Shown here: positions 34,427 through 44,327 of the stretch, one piece after another
Position numbering within the stretch: position 1 is the first letter of the stretch
Layout of the letters: each line of letters opens with the position of its first letter
NCBI RefSeq assembly: GCF_004319545.1
Contig: NZ_CP036313.1
Location: 2,730,501-2,794,500 of the forward strand
DNA from: Desulfobacter hydrogenophilus
Lineage (GTDB): Bacteria > Desulfobacterota > Desulfobacteria > Desulfobacterales > Desulfobacteraceae
DNA: 64,000 bases
Reading direction: 5' to 3'
The notes under the pieces: model-generated
Database searches by the model: none
What the model was told of the DNA's origin: nothing
The model's input: only the letters and a program-made list of their open reading frames with translations
Position numbers and translations under genes: made by a program

Positions 34427-35601
34427 TGAAACAGGAGACATCATTTGATATGACTATCTGGCAATGCACCATGTGCTCTACTACGATGGAACAGGAGGAA
34501 GCACCCGAACAGTGCAGCTCTTGCGGGGCTGACAACCGCGTTATTCTTGATAAGGAAACGATTCCCGAAACCCTTGAAGCGGTTCGGGACAGGGCAAGAA
34601 AAAATCTTAAAGGGTTTTGTGCGGCTTACCCCGCCTGTGACGGCAATTTTGATAAAATTTGCCAGAAAGAGGCTTATGGCAAACCCATTGGGTTCGGCGG
34701 TGCGGGTGCAGGTTTCTCCTTTCGCGCGAATGTTATGGCCCTTGAGGCCGTGCGCTTTAAATTACGGGTGGTGGGGGAACATACCGAACCTGATACCTCC
34801 TGCACATTTTTAGGCACAAAACTTGATTTCCCTGTTATGGCAGCTTCCACGGCAGGTGCTGAGCGCTACAACAATGCCATCAGTGAAGACGATTTTTGCC
34901 GGGCCGTGATCCGGGGTTGTAAAGATGCCGGTACCATCGGCTGGCGGGGAGATACCTTTTTTTATACCCCGGATGATAACCCGGCGCTCAGAGCTATGAA
35001 AAAAGAAGGCGTGCCGGCCGTCCCCATCTTCAAGCCCCGATCCCAGAATGTGCTTAAACGGCTTATCCACATGGCCGAAGAACTGGGAGCTCCTGCTGTG
35101 GGTGTGGATCTTGACGGATGTGGGTCCACCATTATGGCCCGGCATAATCAGCCGGTATTCCGTAAGAGCGTAAAGGACCTTAAAGAACTTGTCCAGGCCA
35201 CGTCCCTGCCTTTTATTGCCAAAGGGATTATGACGGTGGAGGATGCCCTAAGCTGTGCTGAAGCCGGCGTCAAGGTGGTCAGTGTCTCAAATCACGGCGG
35301 CCGGGTGCTGGATGCAACGCCGGGAGCGGCAGAGGTGCTTCCGGATATTGCCAAACAACTTAAAGGACAGGTCATCATCACGGCTGACGGTGGGGTCAGG
35401 ACCGGTTATGACGTGCTGAAGATGCTGGCACTGGGTGCGGACTTTGTGCTTCTGGGCAGGGATGTGATCCGGGCGGCTGTGGGGGCAGGCTCCCTGGGTG
35501 TTAGAATACACATGGAACATATTCAAAAGATATTGAAAAAAGCCATGTTTATGACCGGGGTCAGTTCCATTGCCGAGATTGATTCATCAATACTGTGCTG
35601 A
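34426..35601 (+). CDS. FMN-dependent alpha-hydroxyacid oxidoreductase with rubredoxin-like domain
   Basis: The 391-residue protein begins with a rubredoxin-like or zinc-ribbon knuckle pair, WQCTMCST and CSSCGADN (residues about 11-35), then a FMN_dh-type TIM barrel: MAASTAGAERY, GVDLDGCGS, LPFIAKGIMTVEDALSC, VSNHGGRVLDATPGAAEVLP (catalytic His) and ADGGVRTGYDVLKMLALGADFVLLGR. Such enzymes oxidise a 2-hydroxyacid such as lactate or 2-hydroxyglutarate to the 2-oxoacid, which the upstream oxidoreductase could then use. GTG at 34426 overlaps the preceding stop; ATG at 34450 is an alternative. The added metal domain would hand electrons to another carrier instead of oxygen; this is inference. Confidence 0.88.
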   Translation: MKQETSFDMTIWQCTMCSTTMEQEEAPEQCSSCGADNRVILDKETIPETLEAVRDRARKNLKGFCAAYPACDGNFDKICQKEAYGKPIGFGGAGAGFSFRANVMALEAVRFKLRVVGEHTEPDTSCTFLGTKLDFPVMAASTAGAERYNNAISEDDFCRAVIRGCKDAGTIGWRGDTFFYTPDDNPALRAMKKEGVPAVPIFKPRSQNVLKRLIHMAEELGAPAVGVDLDGCGSTIMARHNQPVFRKSVKDLKELVQATSLPFIAKGIMTVEDALSCAEAGVKVVSVSNHGGRVLDATPGAAEVLPDIAKQLKGQVIITADGGVRTGYDVLKMLALGADFVLLGRDVIRAAVGAGSLGVRIHMEHIQKILKKAMFMTGVSSIAEIDSSILC

Positions 35602-35620
35602 AAAATATATGGGGTTTCAA

Positions 35621-35663
35621 CGCAAAGGCACCCATTTGCGCCTTGCATCTGGGCAACTTTGCG
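35621..35663. repeat. Hairpin repeat (half of a longer family)
   Basis: CGCAAAGGCACCCA pairs with TGGGCAACTTTGCG. The following GTCCAAACAC makes its complement match the left arm of the 125-bp hairpin at 57109-57233 over about 35 bases. Confidence 0.6.
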
Positions 35664-35785
35664 TCCAAACACGGGTTTTCGTTCAGTGCTCAATGGGTTG
35701 GATTGTAAGTTCGAAAGCAGAGAGCACAGATACTGTCGATGGGTAGCCGGCTGTGTTATTCATATATTCAGCCAGTGAAATGGGG

Positions 35786-35951
35786 TTAGGACCGCAGATG
35801 AAATAACTTGAACGAAATAGCTTGCCTTTTAGCCCATCTACGTCGTTGCATTAAAGGCCCAATAGGCCTGCTATTCAACCTTTAATGCGCCTTGTAGATG
35901 ATCCAAAATTTGGCATTATTTTTGCCCAACTTATTTGATTCGCGGTCCTTA
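35786..35951. repeat. MITE-like element, family TTAGGACCG (copy 1)
   Basis: Ends TTAGGACCGCAGATGAAATAA and the inverted TTATTTGATTCGCGGTCCTTA; the interior is a large hairpin (CATTAAAGGC and GCCTGCTATTCAACCTTTAATG). A shorter copy is at 62417-62504. Confidence 0.65.
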
Positions 35952-35978
35952 GGCTCGCAATCAAAATAAAACCGCCCA

Positions 35979-36083
35979 TAAGACTTGCCTTTTAAGCCGT
36001 CTTCCGCGTTGCGTCACTGGACACATATTTCGAATATGCTCCCAGTAACGCGCCTTGAATACGACTTAAAATCCTAAGTCTTA
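35979..36083. repeat. 105-bp hairpin repeat
   Basis: TAAGACTTGCCTTTTAAGCCG and its near-complement ending CTAAGTCTTA enclose GCGTTGCGTCACTGG and CCCAGTAACGCGC. With the two elements before it, it fills the 530-bp gap 35602-36132, in which I see no gene. Confidence 0.6.
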
Positions 36084-36132
36084 TTTGGACGATTTTAATC
36101 TGATCCCAAGCCTTACGCCCATGGGAAATCCA

Positions 36133-37794
36133 TCAAATCGTGAAATGATCCACCATCTCTTTGAGCTTTGCGGCAAGCTCGGAAAGTGTCCCTGCGCTTG
36201 TGCTGATCTGATGGGTGGTGTCCGAAACATCTTGAATGGATTGATGCAACTCACCCATATCCCGGTTGATATCGGTTGCAGCGGATGATGTTTTTGCTAC
36301 ATTGGCATTTACTTCCTGGAGGGCATGGGCACCCTGGGAGACGTTTTCATCGATTTCGGCGATGGTTCCGGTCTGTTCCTCCACTGCCATGGCAATGGTT
36401 GAAACGATGTCGTTCACTTGGTTGATCACATCGGTGATGTCCTGTATCTCGCTGACGGCCGATGAGGTGGAGTCCTGAATCCATACGATACTTTCTTTGA
36501 TTTTCTGAGTTGCATCCGTTGTCTGTTGTGCCAGTGCCTTGATCTCGGTGGCGACCACGGCAAATCCCTTGCCGGCTTCTCCGGCTCTTGCGGCCTCAAT
36601 GGTGGCATTGAGCGCCAGGAGATTTGTTTGCTCGGAGATTTCGCCAATGGTCTCCGATACCTTTTCAATGGTATTGGCTGCCTCTCCAAGTTCCCCGACT
36701 TTTTTCGATGCAGCCTCAACCCTCTCCACGGCTTGTTCCGAAATTTTGCGGGCTGCCCCCGTATTTTCACAGATCCCCATTATGGTGGTGTTGATCAGTG
36801 AGGTGGATGCCGCAATCTGCTGGGTATTGGTGGTCAGTTCCTCCATTGCGGCTGCAACTGCATTCATATCGGAACTCATTTCATCCGTTACGCCTTTGGT
36901 TCCCTCAATCCGCTCGGCAGAGTCTTCCGATTTTTTGGAAAGAAGTTCCGCCACCCGGTTCATGTTGGTGGATGCGCTATCGAGTTCCCCGGTCCCCTTG
37001 TTGATATCCTTTACAGCCAAATGAAAGAAATTCACAAATTCGTTGAGGCTTTTGGCAAGGGCTCCGATTTCGTCCGGTTCGGCGCCTTGTTTTTCCCACC
37101 TGGCAAATCTTTTTGTCAGGTCCCCGTATTTCAAGGCCCGGGCGATCTCACTGGATCTGTCCAGCCGGCTTACAACCCTGCGAATTACGATGATGCTTAA
37201 GATCATCAGGACGACTCCCACACCAATGCCCGCGGCTTGAAAAATGATGAGTTGACGGACCCTTGCTTCGGACTGTTTCTGCATCATCCCCACTGCGGTG
37301 TTCATCTCCTTGAGCAGGATCATGTTCTGGGTCTCGATAAATGCCAGGTTCTCTTTTCCGTTAATCGGGTCCTTAAGGTACTCGTCCACATGAAGGGAAA
37401 AATCGTCCCAGATATTTTTCACCTTCTTGAGACGGGAATAGGCGGGTTCGGTCGCCTTGGGGCATTGCTGATACGCTGTGTTATCGGGATCAAGTCCAAG
37501 GGGCGCTCTGCCTGAATCCGCAAGTGCCGTTAATGTCTCATCGAATATTCTCTCTGTTTTTCTGATCGAAACGAGGGTTTTCGAAATGCCAGATTTCTCG
37601 TATTGTATATCCGCGTGATATTTATAAATCTCCTTTGTAATCTTCTGGGAAAGCATCCGCTGTCTTCCGGCAAGGTTGATAACAAAACTGTCGTTCTTCT
37701 GTTTATTTGTCGTATACATGGTAACGACAAACATCAGAACGATTAACAATGATAAACCGCCGGCCACAAATCCAAGTTGATATCTGATCTCCAT
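36133..37794 (-). CDS. Methyl-accepting chemotaxis protein with PilJ-type N-terminal domain
   Basis: The 553-residue protein has a membrane helix at about 8-27, a periplasmic helical bundle with [16 protein letters not shown] (the PilJ/NarX-type motif), a second membrane helix near 185-205, HAMP, and a C-terminal signalling domain whose hairpin tip reads [38 protein letters not shown], here quoted in two parts by its ends [11 protein letters not shown] and [15 protein letters not shown]. It relays a periplasmic signal to CheA. Ligand is not evident; PilJ-type sensors often respond to nitrate or surface cues. AAGGGG precedes the ATG. Confidence 0.93.
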   Translation of the reverse strand: MEIRYQLGFVAGGLSLLIVLMFVVTMYTTNKQKNDSFVINLAGRQRMLSQKITKEIYKYHADIQYEKSGISKTLVSIRKTERIFDETLTALADSGRAPLGLDPDNTAYQQCPKATEPAYSRLKKVKNIWDDFSLHVDEYLKDPINGKENLAFIETQNMILLKEMNTAVGMMQKQSEARVRQLIIFQAAGIGVGVVLMILSIIVIRRVVSRLDRSSEIARALKYGDLTKRFARWEKQGAEPDEIGALAKSLNEFVNFFHLAVKDINKGTGELDSASTNMNRVAELLSKKSEDSAERIEGTKGVTDEMSSDMNAVAAAMEELTTNTQQIAASTSLINTTIMGICENTGAARKISEQAVERVEAASKKVGELGEAANTIEKVSETIGEISEQTNLLALNATIEAARAGEAGKGFAVVATEIKALAQQTTDATQKIKESIVWIQDSTSSAVSEIQDITDVINQVNDIVSTIAMAVEEQTGTIAEIDENVSQGAHALQEVNANVAKTSSAATDINRDMGELHQSIQDVSDTTHQISTSAGTLSELAAKLKEMVDHFTI

Positions 37795-37854
37795 GCATTT
37801 CCCCTTCTCTGTTACTCAATTGATTTTATGTGCATTTTCACAGGTTTTTTAAGT

Positions 37855-39078
37855 CTATGACACTGCCACTTTTTTATAGATTTCTTCCATCTTGGAAAAT
37901 ACGTTTTCCCAGGTGTAGGTCCTGGTTAGCCTACTGACTTGGGTAAGGTCCGGTTGCCGGTTTTGACCTGCCTTTGTGATGCTGATTTTCAGGGCATTGG
38001 AAAGGGCCTGTTCCAGGGCCGGCAAATCTTTTTGAAACGGTGTGTCCACGGTTTCAAGGGCAGGCAGTTCCAGAAGATCGACCATGCCGGAGCGGGTCTC
38101 TTCAAATATTTCCCGGGTTCCGGGCAGCGCGGTGGTCAGTATCCTGCAGCCCGAAGACAACGCTTCCATGAGCACCAGGGGAAGACCTTCAAAAAACGAG
38201 GGCAGAACAAAGAGGTGGGACCGGCGCATCAGCCGGGCAAGGTTTTCGTGGGACAGGGAACCGTGAACCTTTACCCGGCCATCCAGCTCTGCAGCCAGCG
38301 CCAGGCATTCTTGTTTTTCCTGACCAGTGCCTGCGCCTGCCAGGTGCAGGCAATAATCCGGGCCCGTCATTTTTTTCAACGCAGCAAGAAGCCAGGGAAC
38401 ACCCTTGGCCCGGCTCAGTTTTCCTGCATACACAATTTCCACTGGGCCCTTTTCAGGCTTTGGCTCACAATAGAATAACTTTTTTTCAAAGCCTGCGCCT
38501 ACCACATGCAGTTTTTCCGGATCTATTCTGTGAATGTCCATAATCTGCTGTCTCTGGTGTCGGCTCAGGCATAAAACGGCGTCTATATCTGCCATGGCAT
38601 TTTCAAGACCCAGGTCCATCCCGGGGCACAGAAAATATTGGCGAAGGCATGTGCCGTGGCAGGAGGCTACCATGGGCAGGTCCTGAAAGATTTGTCTGGC
38701 TGTTTTCGAAACAATCCAAAGATGGTGGGTATGGATCAGATCCGGTCGAAATTTTTCCCGTACCCTTTGAAAAGCCTGGCTGAATGCGGTTTCATACCGG
38801 CAAATCTGATTTTTGTTCATTGAAGAAAAAACCATACTGGGGTAGGGCATGACATCGCTCATGCCCGGAAGCCTGAAATCAAGGCGCCCATGGTTAAATC
38901 GGACAAATTGGGTCTGATCCGGGGGTAACAAAGACGGATCTAATTTAAAATCATCCTGAATGCCCGCCACAAGAAAGTTTTCATGCCCCCTGGCACAAGA
39001 TTGCCTGATAATGGCTTGGACGGTCTTCCCTGAGCCTGTGAAATCAGGCAGTTGGCTTAAAATATGAAGAATTCTCAT
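37855..39078 (-). CDS. Glycosyltransferase family 4 (GT-B fold)
   Basis: The 407-residue protein begins MRILHILSQLPDFTGSGKT, has a nucleotide-sugar-binding C-terminal half with VYAGKLSRAKGVPWLLAAL and the acidic motif FFEGLPLVLMEALSSG (E-x7-E). It transfers a sugar from a nucleotide donor, probably for a cell-surface glycan. The enzyme has no membrane segment and acts at the cytoplasmic face. Neighbours are signalling genes, so the acceptor cannot be inferred. Confidence 0.88.
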   Translation of the reverse strand: MRILHILSQLPDFTGSGKTVQAIIRQSCARGHENFLVAGIQDDFKLDPSLLPPDQTQFVRFNHGRLDFRLPGMSDVMPYPSMVFSSMNKNQICRYETAFSQAFQRVREKFRPDLIHTHHLWIVSKTARQIFQDLPMVASCHGTCLRQYFLCPGMDLGLENAMADIDAVLCLSRHQRQQIMDIHRIDPEKLHVVGAGFEKKLFYCEPKPEKGPVEIVYAGKLSRAKGVPWLLAALKKMTGPDYCLHLAGAGTGQEKQECLALAAELDGRVKVHGSLSHENLARLMRRSHLFVLPSFFEGLPLVLMEALSSGCRILTTALPGTREIFEETRSGMVDLLELPALETVDTPFQKDLPALEQALSNALKISITKAGQNRQPDLTQVSRLTRTYTWENVFSKMEEIYKKVAVS

Positions 39079-39146
39079 GAAAAAAATTTAACACGGGATG
39101 TACTAAAAAGCCATAACCCATGTCATGCCCCCTGGATATAAAGGGA

Positions 39147-41870
39147 TTAGAAAATCGTTTTATCAGGGATCGGATCGGGTTTGCCATGGTAAAATCCTTG
39201 TTGATAAGCGATCCCAAGGGCTTTTGCCTTGGCGCAAAGCGCCTCACTGGAGATGAACTCTGCAATGGGTTTCATCTTAAGCTTGTTTGCATACGAAACA
39301 ATGGAGTTAACCACATCAACGGCCCGTTCATCTTTGGTGATCAGTTTGATGATGCTGCCGTCAATTTTGATATAGTCTGCTTTGATCTTCAGCAGATAAT
39401 CAAAATTTGAGTATCCTGTGCCAAAATCGTCAATCGCAATTTTTGCGCCGGCCTTTTTAAACCTGTAAATGATATCTGTTATACCGGCGTAGGAAGACAG
39501 ACTTTCCGACTCCACAAGTTCAAGTATCATGCGTGACATGATGTTTTTATCAAGTGCATAGTCATAAATAAAAGCCATGGTCTCGCTATTCAGGAGATCC
39601 TCCGTCGAAATATTGATACTGAACCTACTGTCATCGTGGACAAATGTGTCTATGGTCTTTTTTACCATGATTTTGGTCAGCGTCGGATAAAATCGGGTCT
39701 GCTTGCTGATATCAAGGAACTGTGCCGGAGAGATGATACCGCCATCCGTGTTCTCGATACGCATCAGGCTTTCGTACTTTGGTGTCCCCGCACCTATGAT
39801 CGGCTGGAAAAACGGCACGACCCGGTCTTCATCAATGGCACTGCTGAGCATTTTTACAACCCGAATATTCTGTTCATATATTTTGCTGTTATCCACTTTT
39901 AAAGGATCATAGGCATAATGATCGATATTGTTTGCTTTTGCAAACTGTAACGCCGCATCTGCATGGGCCATAATATTATCCGAGCCATGCGCGTACCCTG
40001 TGATGGCACTGATCATCAACTCCTTGTCCCCGATGATGAAGGTCTCTTTAATAATATCCTTAATTGCTGTTTCAACATCGATGATAAAAAGATTCTTATC
40101 ACTTCGGGTGGAAAATACGGCAAATACATCAGAGTGCAGCCTGTAGATAAAATAGCGGTACAAATATATATGATTAGAAAGCCTTGAAGCAAATAGTTTA
40201 AGCAGTTCGTCTCCGCTTTTCATTCCGTATGTTTCATTTATTTTATGAAAGTCGTCTATATCAATGATCGCAAGATCTGCAGATTTGGCTTTTTTTATCT
40301 CCATGAGCAGACTGTTTCTGTTGTTCAACTGGGTTAACGTGTCATAATTGAGGTATTTCTGAAGCTGGGATTTATTTTCAAACACTTCGGTGACATCATG
40401 GCTGATTGAAATATATTTAATCACTTCGCCATCTTTATCTTTAAACGGCACGATGGTTGATTTTTGAAAAAAATACCCACCGTCTTTTCTGAGATTTTTA
40501 AAGATCCCGCGCCAGGTTTTTCCCTTTGTAATGGTCGCCCATAGTTCCTGGTATGTTGAGGCAGGGTTGTCTGGATGGCTGAGTTGGTTGTGGGTCGCAT
40601 GCAGTAATTCTTCTTTATTAAATCCTGTGACCTCACACATTTCGTCATTCACGTGAATAATATTTCCGTTCAGATCAGTAATACTGACGATTGCGCTTTT
40701 GTCTATCACTGTTTGGTACTGTATCAGCTCATTGAGGAATTTTATCTGCTCAGACTCAATTTTTCGGATTCTTTTGTAAACAAAAAGAGACACCACCAGC
40801 GTAAAGACAAAAAGAGAGATGATAATCAGGCTGTTTTTTATTATCTCCTGTTTGAGAAGTGAACTGCTTATTCCCTCTACGGTTCCCACAAGTTCATAAA
40901 AATTTTCAAAATAAAATCCAGATCCGACAATCCAGTCCCAGTCCGGAATATATACCAGATACGATATTTTTTCAGCCGCCGTGGCCAGTCCGGGAATTTC
41001 CCAGTAATAGGTACTGAATCCACTGCCTTTGGAAGTTGCGATGTCAACAAACTCCTTGATGACCAGTTTGTTGTTTGCGCCACGAAATGTTTTCAGATCC
41101 GTATGATAGATATTTGGATCAATGTGAAAAATTGTTTTATAATCTGTTGAAAATATCCAGAAGTAGCCATAATTTTGATAGCCGAACCTGTCTCCGGCAA
41201 TAGATTCCAGGATTTCCTGTTTACCCTGTTCATTTAGACTGTCCATGTAGTATCCAGTGCCGATAATAATATCAAATGCCCTGTTGTATACGGCATACCC
41301 GAGCTTTTTGTAACCTTTGTCCCCCTTGCCCGGTTTATAGAACATATACTCTCTCATAACAGATCCGCTGGTTTTTACCTCTTCAAGAAATTTTATGAAA
41401 TCAGGGAACTTTTTTTCCAGGGAAGAAATATTTTTGTCAACCAGTTCCGGCTTGGCTCCGTGGTGTCTGACAGTACCGTCCCCGGATATAATATAAAAAT
41501 AGCCCGACTTGTTGGCCCAGCTAAAAGATGTGATTAAATTGTTTATATGCGTTTTATACTGGTCCTCTTTATGGGTCATATATACATTTTGAATAAAATC
41601 TTCCGCCGAATGCACCTGGTCTTTAAGATTCTCCCCGGCAGCCTTGATTATGGCGTTTTTTGTGGCGGATATTCGTTTGGTCAGCCGTTCAACTTCGTTT
41701 TTGATAAGTTCTTTTTGTTGATCAATATAAAAAGTTCGAAGCCCTTCCTTATTTTTTTGGCTGAATTTTGTGAAGGTGCTCTGCATATTCCACAGAATGA
41801 TACCGGAAAACACGGATGCGATTGTAAGAGCTGTAAGCAGCGATATGTTGGAAATGTTCGTTTTCATCAT
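39147..41870 (-). CDS. Cache-PAS-GGDEF-EAL protein, probable c-di-GMP phosphodiesterase
   Basis: The 907-residue membrane protein has an N-terminal helix (about 8-28), two Cache-type sensor modules between 45 and 330 (both with the SGYFYI/YGYFWI type strand), a second membrane helix near 345-365, a PAS domain (TDLNGNIIHVNDEMCEVTGF), a GGDEF domain and an EAL domain. The GGDEF signature is degenerate (RLHSDVFAVF), so cyclase activity is unlikely. The EAL domain keeps YESLMRI, NISTEDLL, IAIDDFGTGYSN, KIDGSII and AEFISSEAL, consistent with active hydrolysis of c-di-GMP. The PAS/GGDEF part probably regulates it. Confidence 0.92.
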   Translation of the reverse strand: MMKTNISNISLLTALTIASVFSGIILWNMQSTFTKFSQKNKEGLRTFYIDQQKELIKNEVERLTKRISATKNAIIKAAGENLKDQVHSAEDFIQNVYMTHKEDQYKTHINNLITSFSWANKSGYFYIISGDGTVRHHGAKPELVDKNISSLEKKFPDFIKFLEEVKTSGSVMREYMFYKPGKGDKGYKKLGYAVYNRAFDIIIGTGYYMDSLNEQGKQEILESIAGDRFGYQNYGYFWIFSTDYKTIFHIDPNIYHTDLKTFRGANNKLVIKEFVDIATSKGSGFSTYYWEIPGLATAAEKISYLVYIPDWDWIVGSGFYFENFYELVGTVEGISSSLLKQEIIKNSLIIISLFVFTLVVSLFVYKRIRKIESEQIKFLNELIQYQTVIDKSAIVSITDLNGNIIHVNDEMCEVTGFNKEELLHATHNQLSHPDNPASTYQELWATITKGKTWRGIFKNLRKDGGYFFQKSTIVPFKDKDGEVIKYISISHDVTEVFENKSQLQKYLNYDTLTQLNNRNSLLMEIKKAKSADLAIIDIDDFHKINETYGMKSGDELLKLFASRLSNHIYLYRYFIYRLHSDVFAVFSTRSDKNLFIIDVETAIKDIIKETFIIGDKELMISAITGYAHGSDNIMAHADAALQFAKANNIDHYAYDPLKVDNSKIYEQNIRVVKMLSSAIDEDRVVPFFQPIIGAGTPKYESLMRIENTDGGIISPAQFLDISKQTRFYPTLTKIMVKKTIDTFVHDDSRFSINISTEDLLNSETMAFIYDYALDKNIMSRMILELVESESLSSYAGITDIIYRFKKAGAKIAIDDFGTGYSNFDYLLKIKADYIKIDGSIIKLITKDERAVDVVNSIVSYANKLKMKPIAEFISSEALCAKAKALGIAYQQGFYHGKPDPIPDKTIF

Positions 41871-41949
41871 GGCAGCCCTTCCATTTATCTGGATATTAAC
41901 CGTATTTTTATTTTCAGGACAGGCTTAACTAAAAAAAAGTTTTTTGAAG

Positions 41950-43938
41950 CTATGACAAGTCTTTTGAACCGTCCGGATGCTTAGCCCTTGGTTCGGCCAG
42001 GGGATATAATAGAATTCTGCCTTTGGCCACCGAAAGGTTGATTCTGATATCGGGATTGTATTTCTGGAGCAGCCAGAAGGGAATATCTAACTTTTTACGG
42101 CAGATCTCCCAGCTCGTATCTTCCGGCGCAACCGTATATGTCTGGGTGCCGGCAATGAAATAGGCGGCGAAAAAATCTTCAATGATCTCCTGTTGAAATT
42201 CAAACCTTTTTTCTTCAAAATCTGCGGCGCCGGAGGCCGGCAACGGAATTGTAACTTCATGGCCCGCACTGACACATTGCGTTGATGACATCTTATTTAA
42301 TTTGCGGATTTCACCTGCATCAATACCCAGCCAGTTGGCATAGTTGGTTATCGTCTCTTCGGGTGTGGCATGGAAAATCGCGTATTTACGGCCTTTTTCG
42401 TCGTGGACTGTTTTGAGTTCAAGATCCGACGTGACAACCTCCAGGTTCTGGGGAAGCCTTGGCAGTTTGCTTTGATTCGGAGGAAGTGGGATCTGATTCG
42501 GCTGTTTTTCAGAATACGGCTTTGTTTTTAACTGGGTCAAGGCGTCCGGTTTTGGAACCACAGCCGTCCGTTGTGGCTGGCTTTTTTCTTTGAACGGAAT
42601 TTTCAGGGTCTGGTCAACATGTATAATTGCCTTTTTCCCAAGACTGTTCAGTGAGATCAGGTCTTTAAGGGGCACCTTGTAGGCATCGGCAATGCCGCCG
42701 GCGGTATCCCCCCTGACCACCCGGTGAAAGGGGGTGGCTCTCTGGGCCGTGCGGTATAAGGGGCTAAGCGTTTTGTCCAGCAGGTCCGAAGATATGTGCT
42801 TGGGCAGATACAGGATTTGCCCTGGCGGGATATATTTTCTGCCGTCAAAGACCGGCTTCCTTAACGCCGGGTTCATAACCTGTAACGTCTCCAAATCTAC
42901 CGGCAATGTGCGGACAAGATCCCTTGCGGCTAAAAAATTTTTAACTTTGTACCGGGTCTGCTGCCCCGGTTTATCCAGGGTAATATTGCCGTAATATTTA
43001 ACATAATTTTTCGCTACCTGGCGGGCCGCGATAAATTCCGGATAAAAATTGCGTGAGGCAAATTTAAAGGAGCGGCTGCTGTACTCGGTGTATATGCTGG
43101 GATAGGTTTTGTGCTTATTCTTTGCCCGGGACATGCCGTAAAGTCCGTGGTTGTATGCTGTAATGGCCATGGGCCAGTTTTGAAGCTTTTCATAATTTCG
43201 TTTCAGAAGCCGGGCCGCCCCATGGGTAGAGACAATGGGGTCTCGACGTTGGTCCACCACATAGTTGATGTCCATGAACAGCTTGCCCGTATAACTGGTG
43301 AACTGCCATAAGCCCGCAGCACCGTATTTTGAGTAGATTTGGACATCATAGGCCGATTCCAGGCATGGCAGGTAGACCAGATCTTCGGGCAGGTCATAGG
43401 ACCTGAATATCATTTTAAACTCATCGATCAGGGCGCCTGAACGGATTACTCCTTCCATGAAATGCTCTTTTAATCCGGTTTGCACCCGAAGCCTGTTGGC
43501 GGCCAGCTTGAAGGCCACCGGTTCGGTTTTGTTTGGGAACAGGGCTACCACTTTTTTTTCCAGGGGTGTTTCAGGGATCTTGCCCTTGGAAAGGGCAAGC
43601 AATATGGCTCTATATTTTTCAATCGCCTTTTTTTTGATTGCTTTGTTTGCCAGGGCAGCTTCTTGGCTCTTGGCTGGATTGAGTTTGAGCTCTTCATAAA
43701 TTCTGGACAAGTTGCCCATATCGTGGACCAGGGCCTGGCCCCGGGTGTATTTGGTAAATATGTTGGTCCAGAATGTCACATTGGGTTTGATCAGGTCATA
43801 CACCGGGAAAAATTCCGATTTTTCAGGGAGGGCTGTGGGCTGTGCTGCTCTGCAGACCGGGCCGGCAGTGGCGTAAACACAGATTATAATGAGGGTGAAT
43901 ATAGATAAACTGACCAATTGTCCTGGGAAACGGGCCAT
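41950..43938 (-). CDS. Membrane-bound lytic murein transglycosylase D-like, LysM repeats
   Basis: The 662-residue protein has an N-terminal signal or anchor segment (about 8-30), an SLT catalytic domain with the Glu in PCLESAYDVQIYSKYGAAGLWQFT (quoted ends PCLESAYD and AAGLWQFT) and ITAYNHGLYG, followed by three LysM-like modules: HRVVRGDTAGGIADAYKVP, ATPEETITNYANWLGID and YTVAPEDTSWEICRKKLDIP. It cleaves peptidoglycan glycan strands in the periplasm, bound through LysM. No lipobox is evident, so the N-terminal segment may be a cleavable signal peptide. Confidence 0.92.
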   Translation of the reverse strand: MARFPGQLVSLSIFTLIIICVYATAGPVCRAAQPTALPEKSEFFPVYDLIKPNVTFWTNIFTKYTRGQALVHDMGNLSRIYEELKLNPAKSQEAALANKAIKKKAIEKYRAILLALSKGKIPETPLEKKVVALFPNKTEPVAFKLAANRLRVQTGLKEHFMEGVIRSGALIDEFKMIFRSYDLPEDLVYLPCLESAYDVQIYSKYGAAGLWQFTSYTGKLFMDINYVVDQRRDPIVSTHGAARLLKRNYEKLQNWPMAITAYNHGLYGMSRAKNKHKTYPSIYTEYSSRSFKFASRNFYPEFIAARQVAKNYVKYYGNITLDKPGQQTRYKVKNFLAARDLVRTLPVDLETLQVMNPALRKPVFDGRKYIPPGQILYLPKHISSDLLDKTLSPLYRTAQRATPFHRVVRGDTAGGIADAYKVPLKDLISLNSLGKKAIIHVDQTLKIPFKEKSQPQRTAVVPKPDALTQLKTKPYSEKQPNQIPLPPNQSKLPRLPQNLEVVTSDLELKTVHDEKGRKYAIFHATPEETITNYANWLGIDAGEIRKLNKMSSTQCVSAGHEVTIPLPASGAADFEEKRFEFQQEIIEDFFAAYFIAGTQTYTVAPEDTSWEICRKKLDIPFWLLQKYNPDIRINLSVAKGRILLYPLAEPRAKHPDGSKDLS

Positions 43939-44033
43939 GTTAACTCCAAAAGAAAAATTTTAGGTTGAAGAATTTATTTTAGAAATAATGTTACCATATC
44001 AGGGCCTGATTTTAAATGACTTTGATCATGGGC

Positions 44034-44216
44034 CTAAAGCCTGTTTACCGGTATATTGGCCAGCTTCTCCTCCCAGTAATCATCTATCAGTTCTTTGTAT
44101 TTATCCTGGGGATAGATTTTACCGCAGGCGTCGCAGCATATGATAACAAGGGGACAGGCGCGTCTGACAACAAGTTTTCCCCGGCATGATGGGCAGTATT
44201 GGATGGCTTTTTTCAT
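44034..44216 (-). CDS. Small protein with two CXXC motifs
   Basis: The 60-residue protein has CPSC near the N terminus and CCDACG in the middle, a zinc-ribbon or rubredoxin-like arrangement, with a charged C-terminal helix. It resembles the small family known as dual CXXC motif (seleno)proteins from related anaerobes, some of which have Sec in place of Cys; here only Cys codons are seen. The ATG at 44216 is chosen since AAGGAAC precedes it; the longer frame to 44273 has none. Confidence 0.75.
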   Translation of the reverse strand: MKKAIQYCPSCRGKLVVRRACPLVIICCDACGKIYPQDKYKELIDDYWEEKLANIPVNRL

Positions 44217-44327
44217 TTTTGTTCCTTTGTTTTTGTTCGAGCGAGCCTCTTTTCTTTTCCCTCCGGATAACATAAAACAGGCAGACTTGAAATCTTTTCA
44301 GCCTATATTTTAAAGGAGGCTCCTGTC

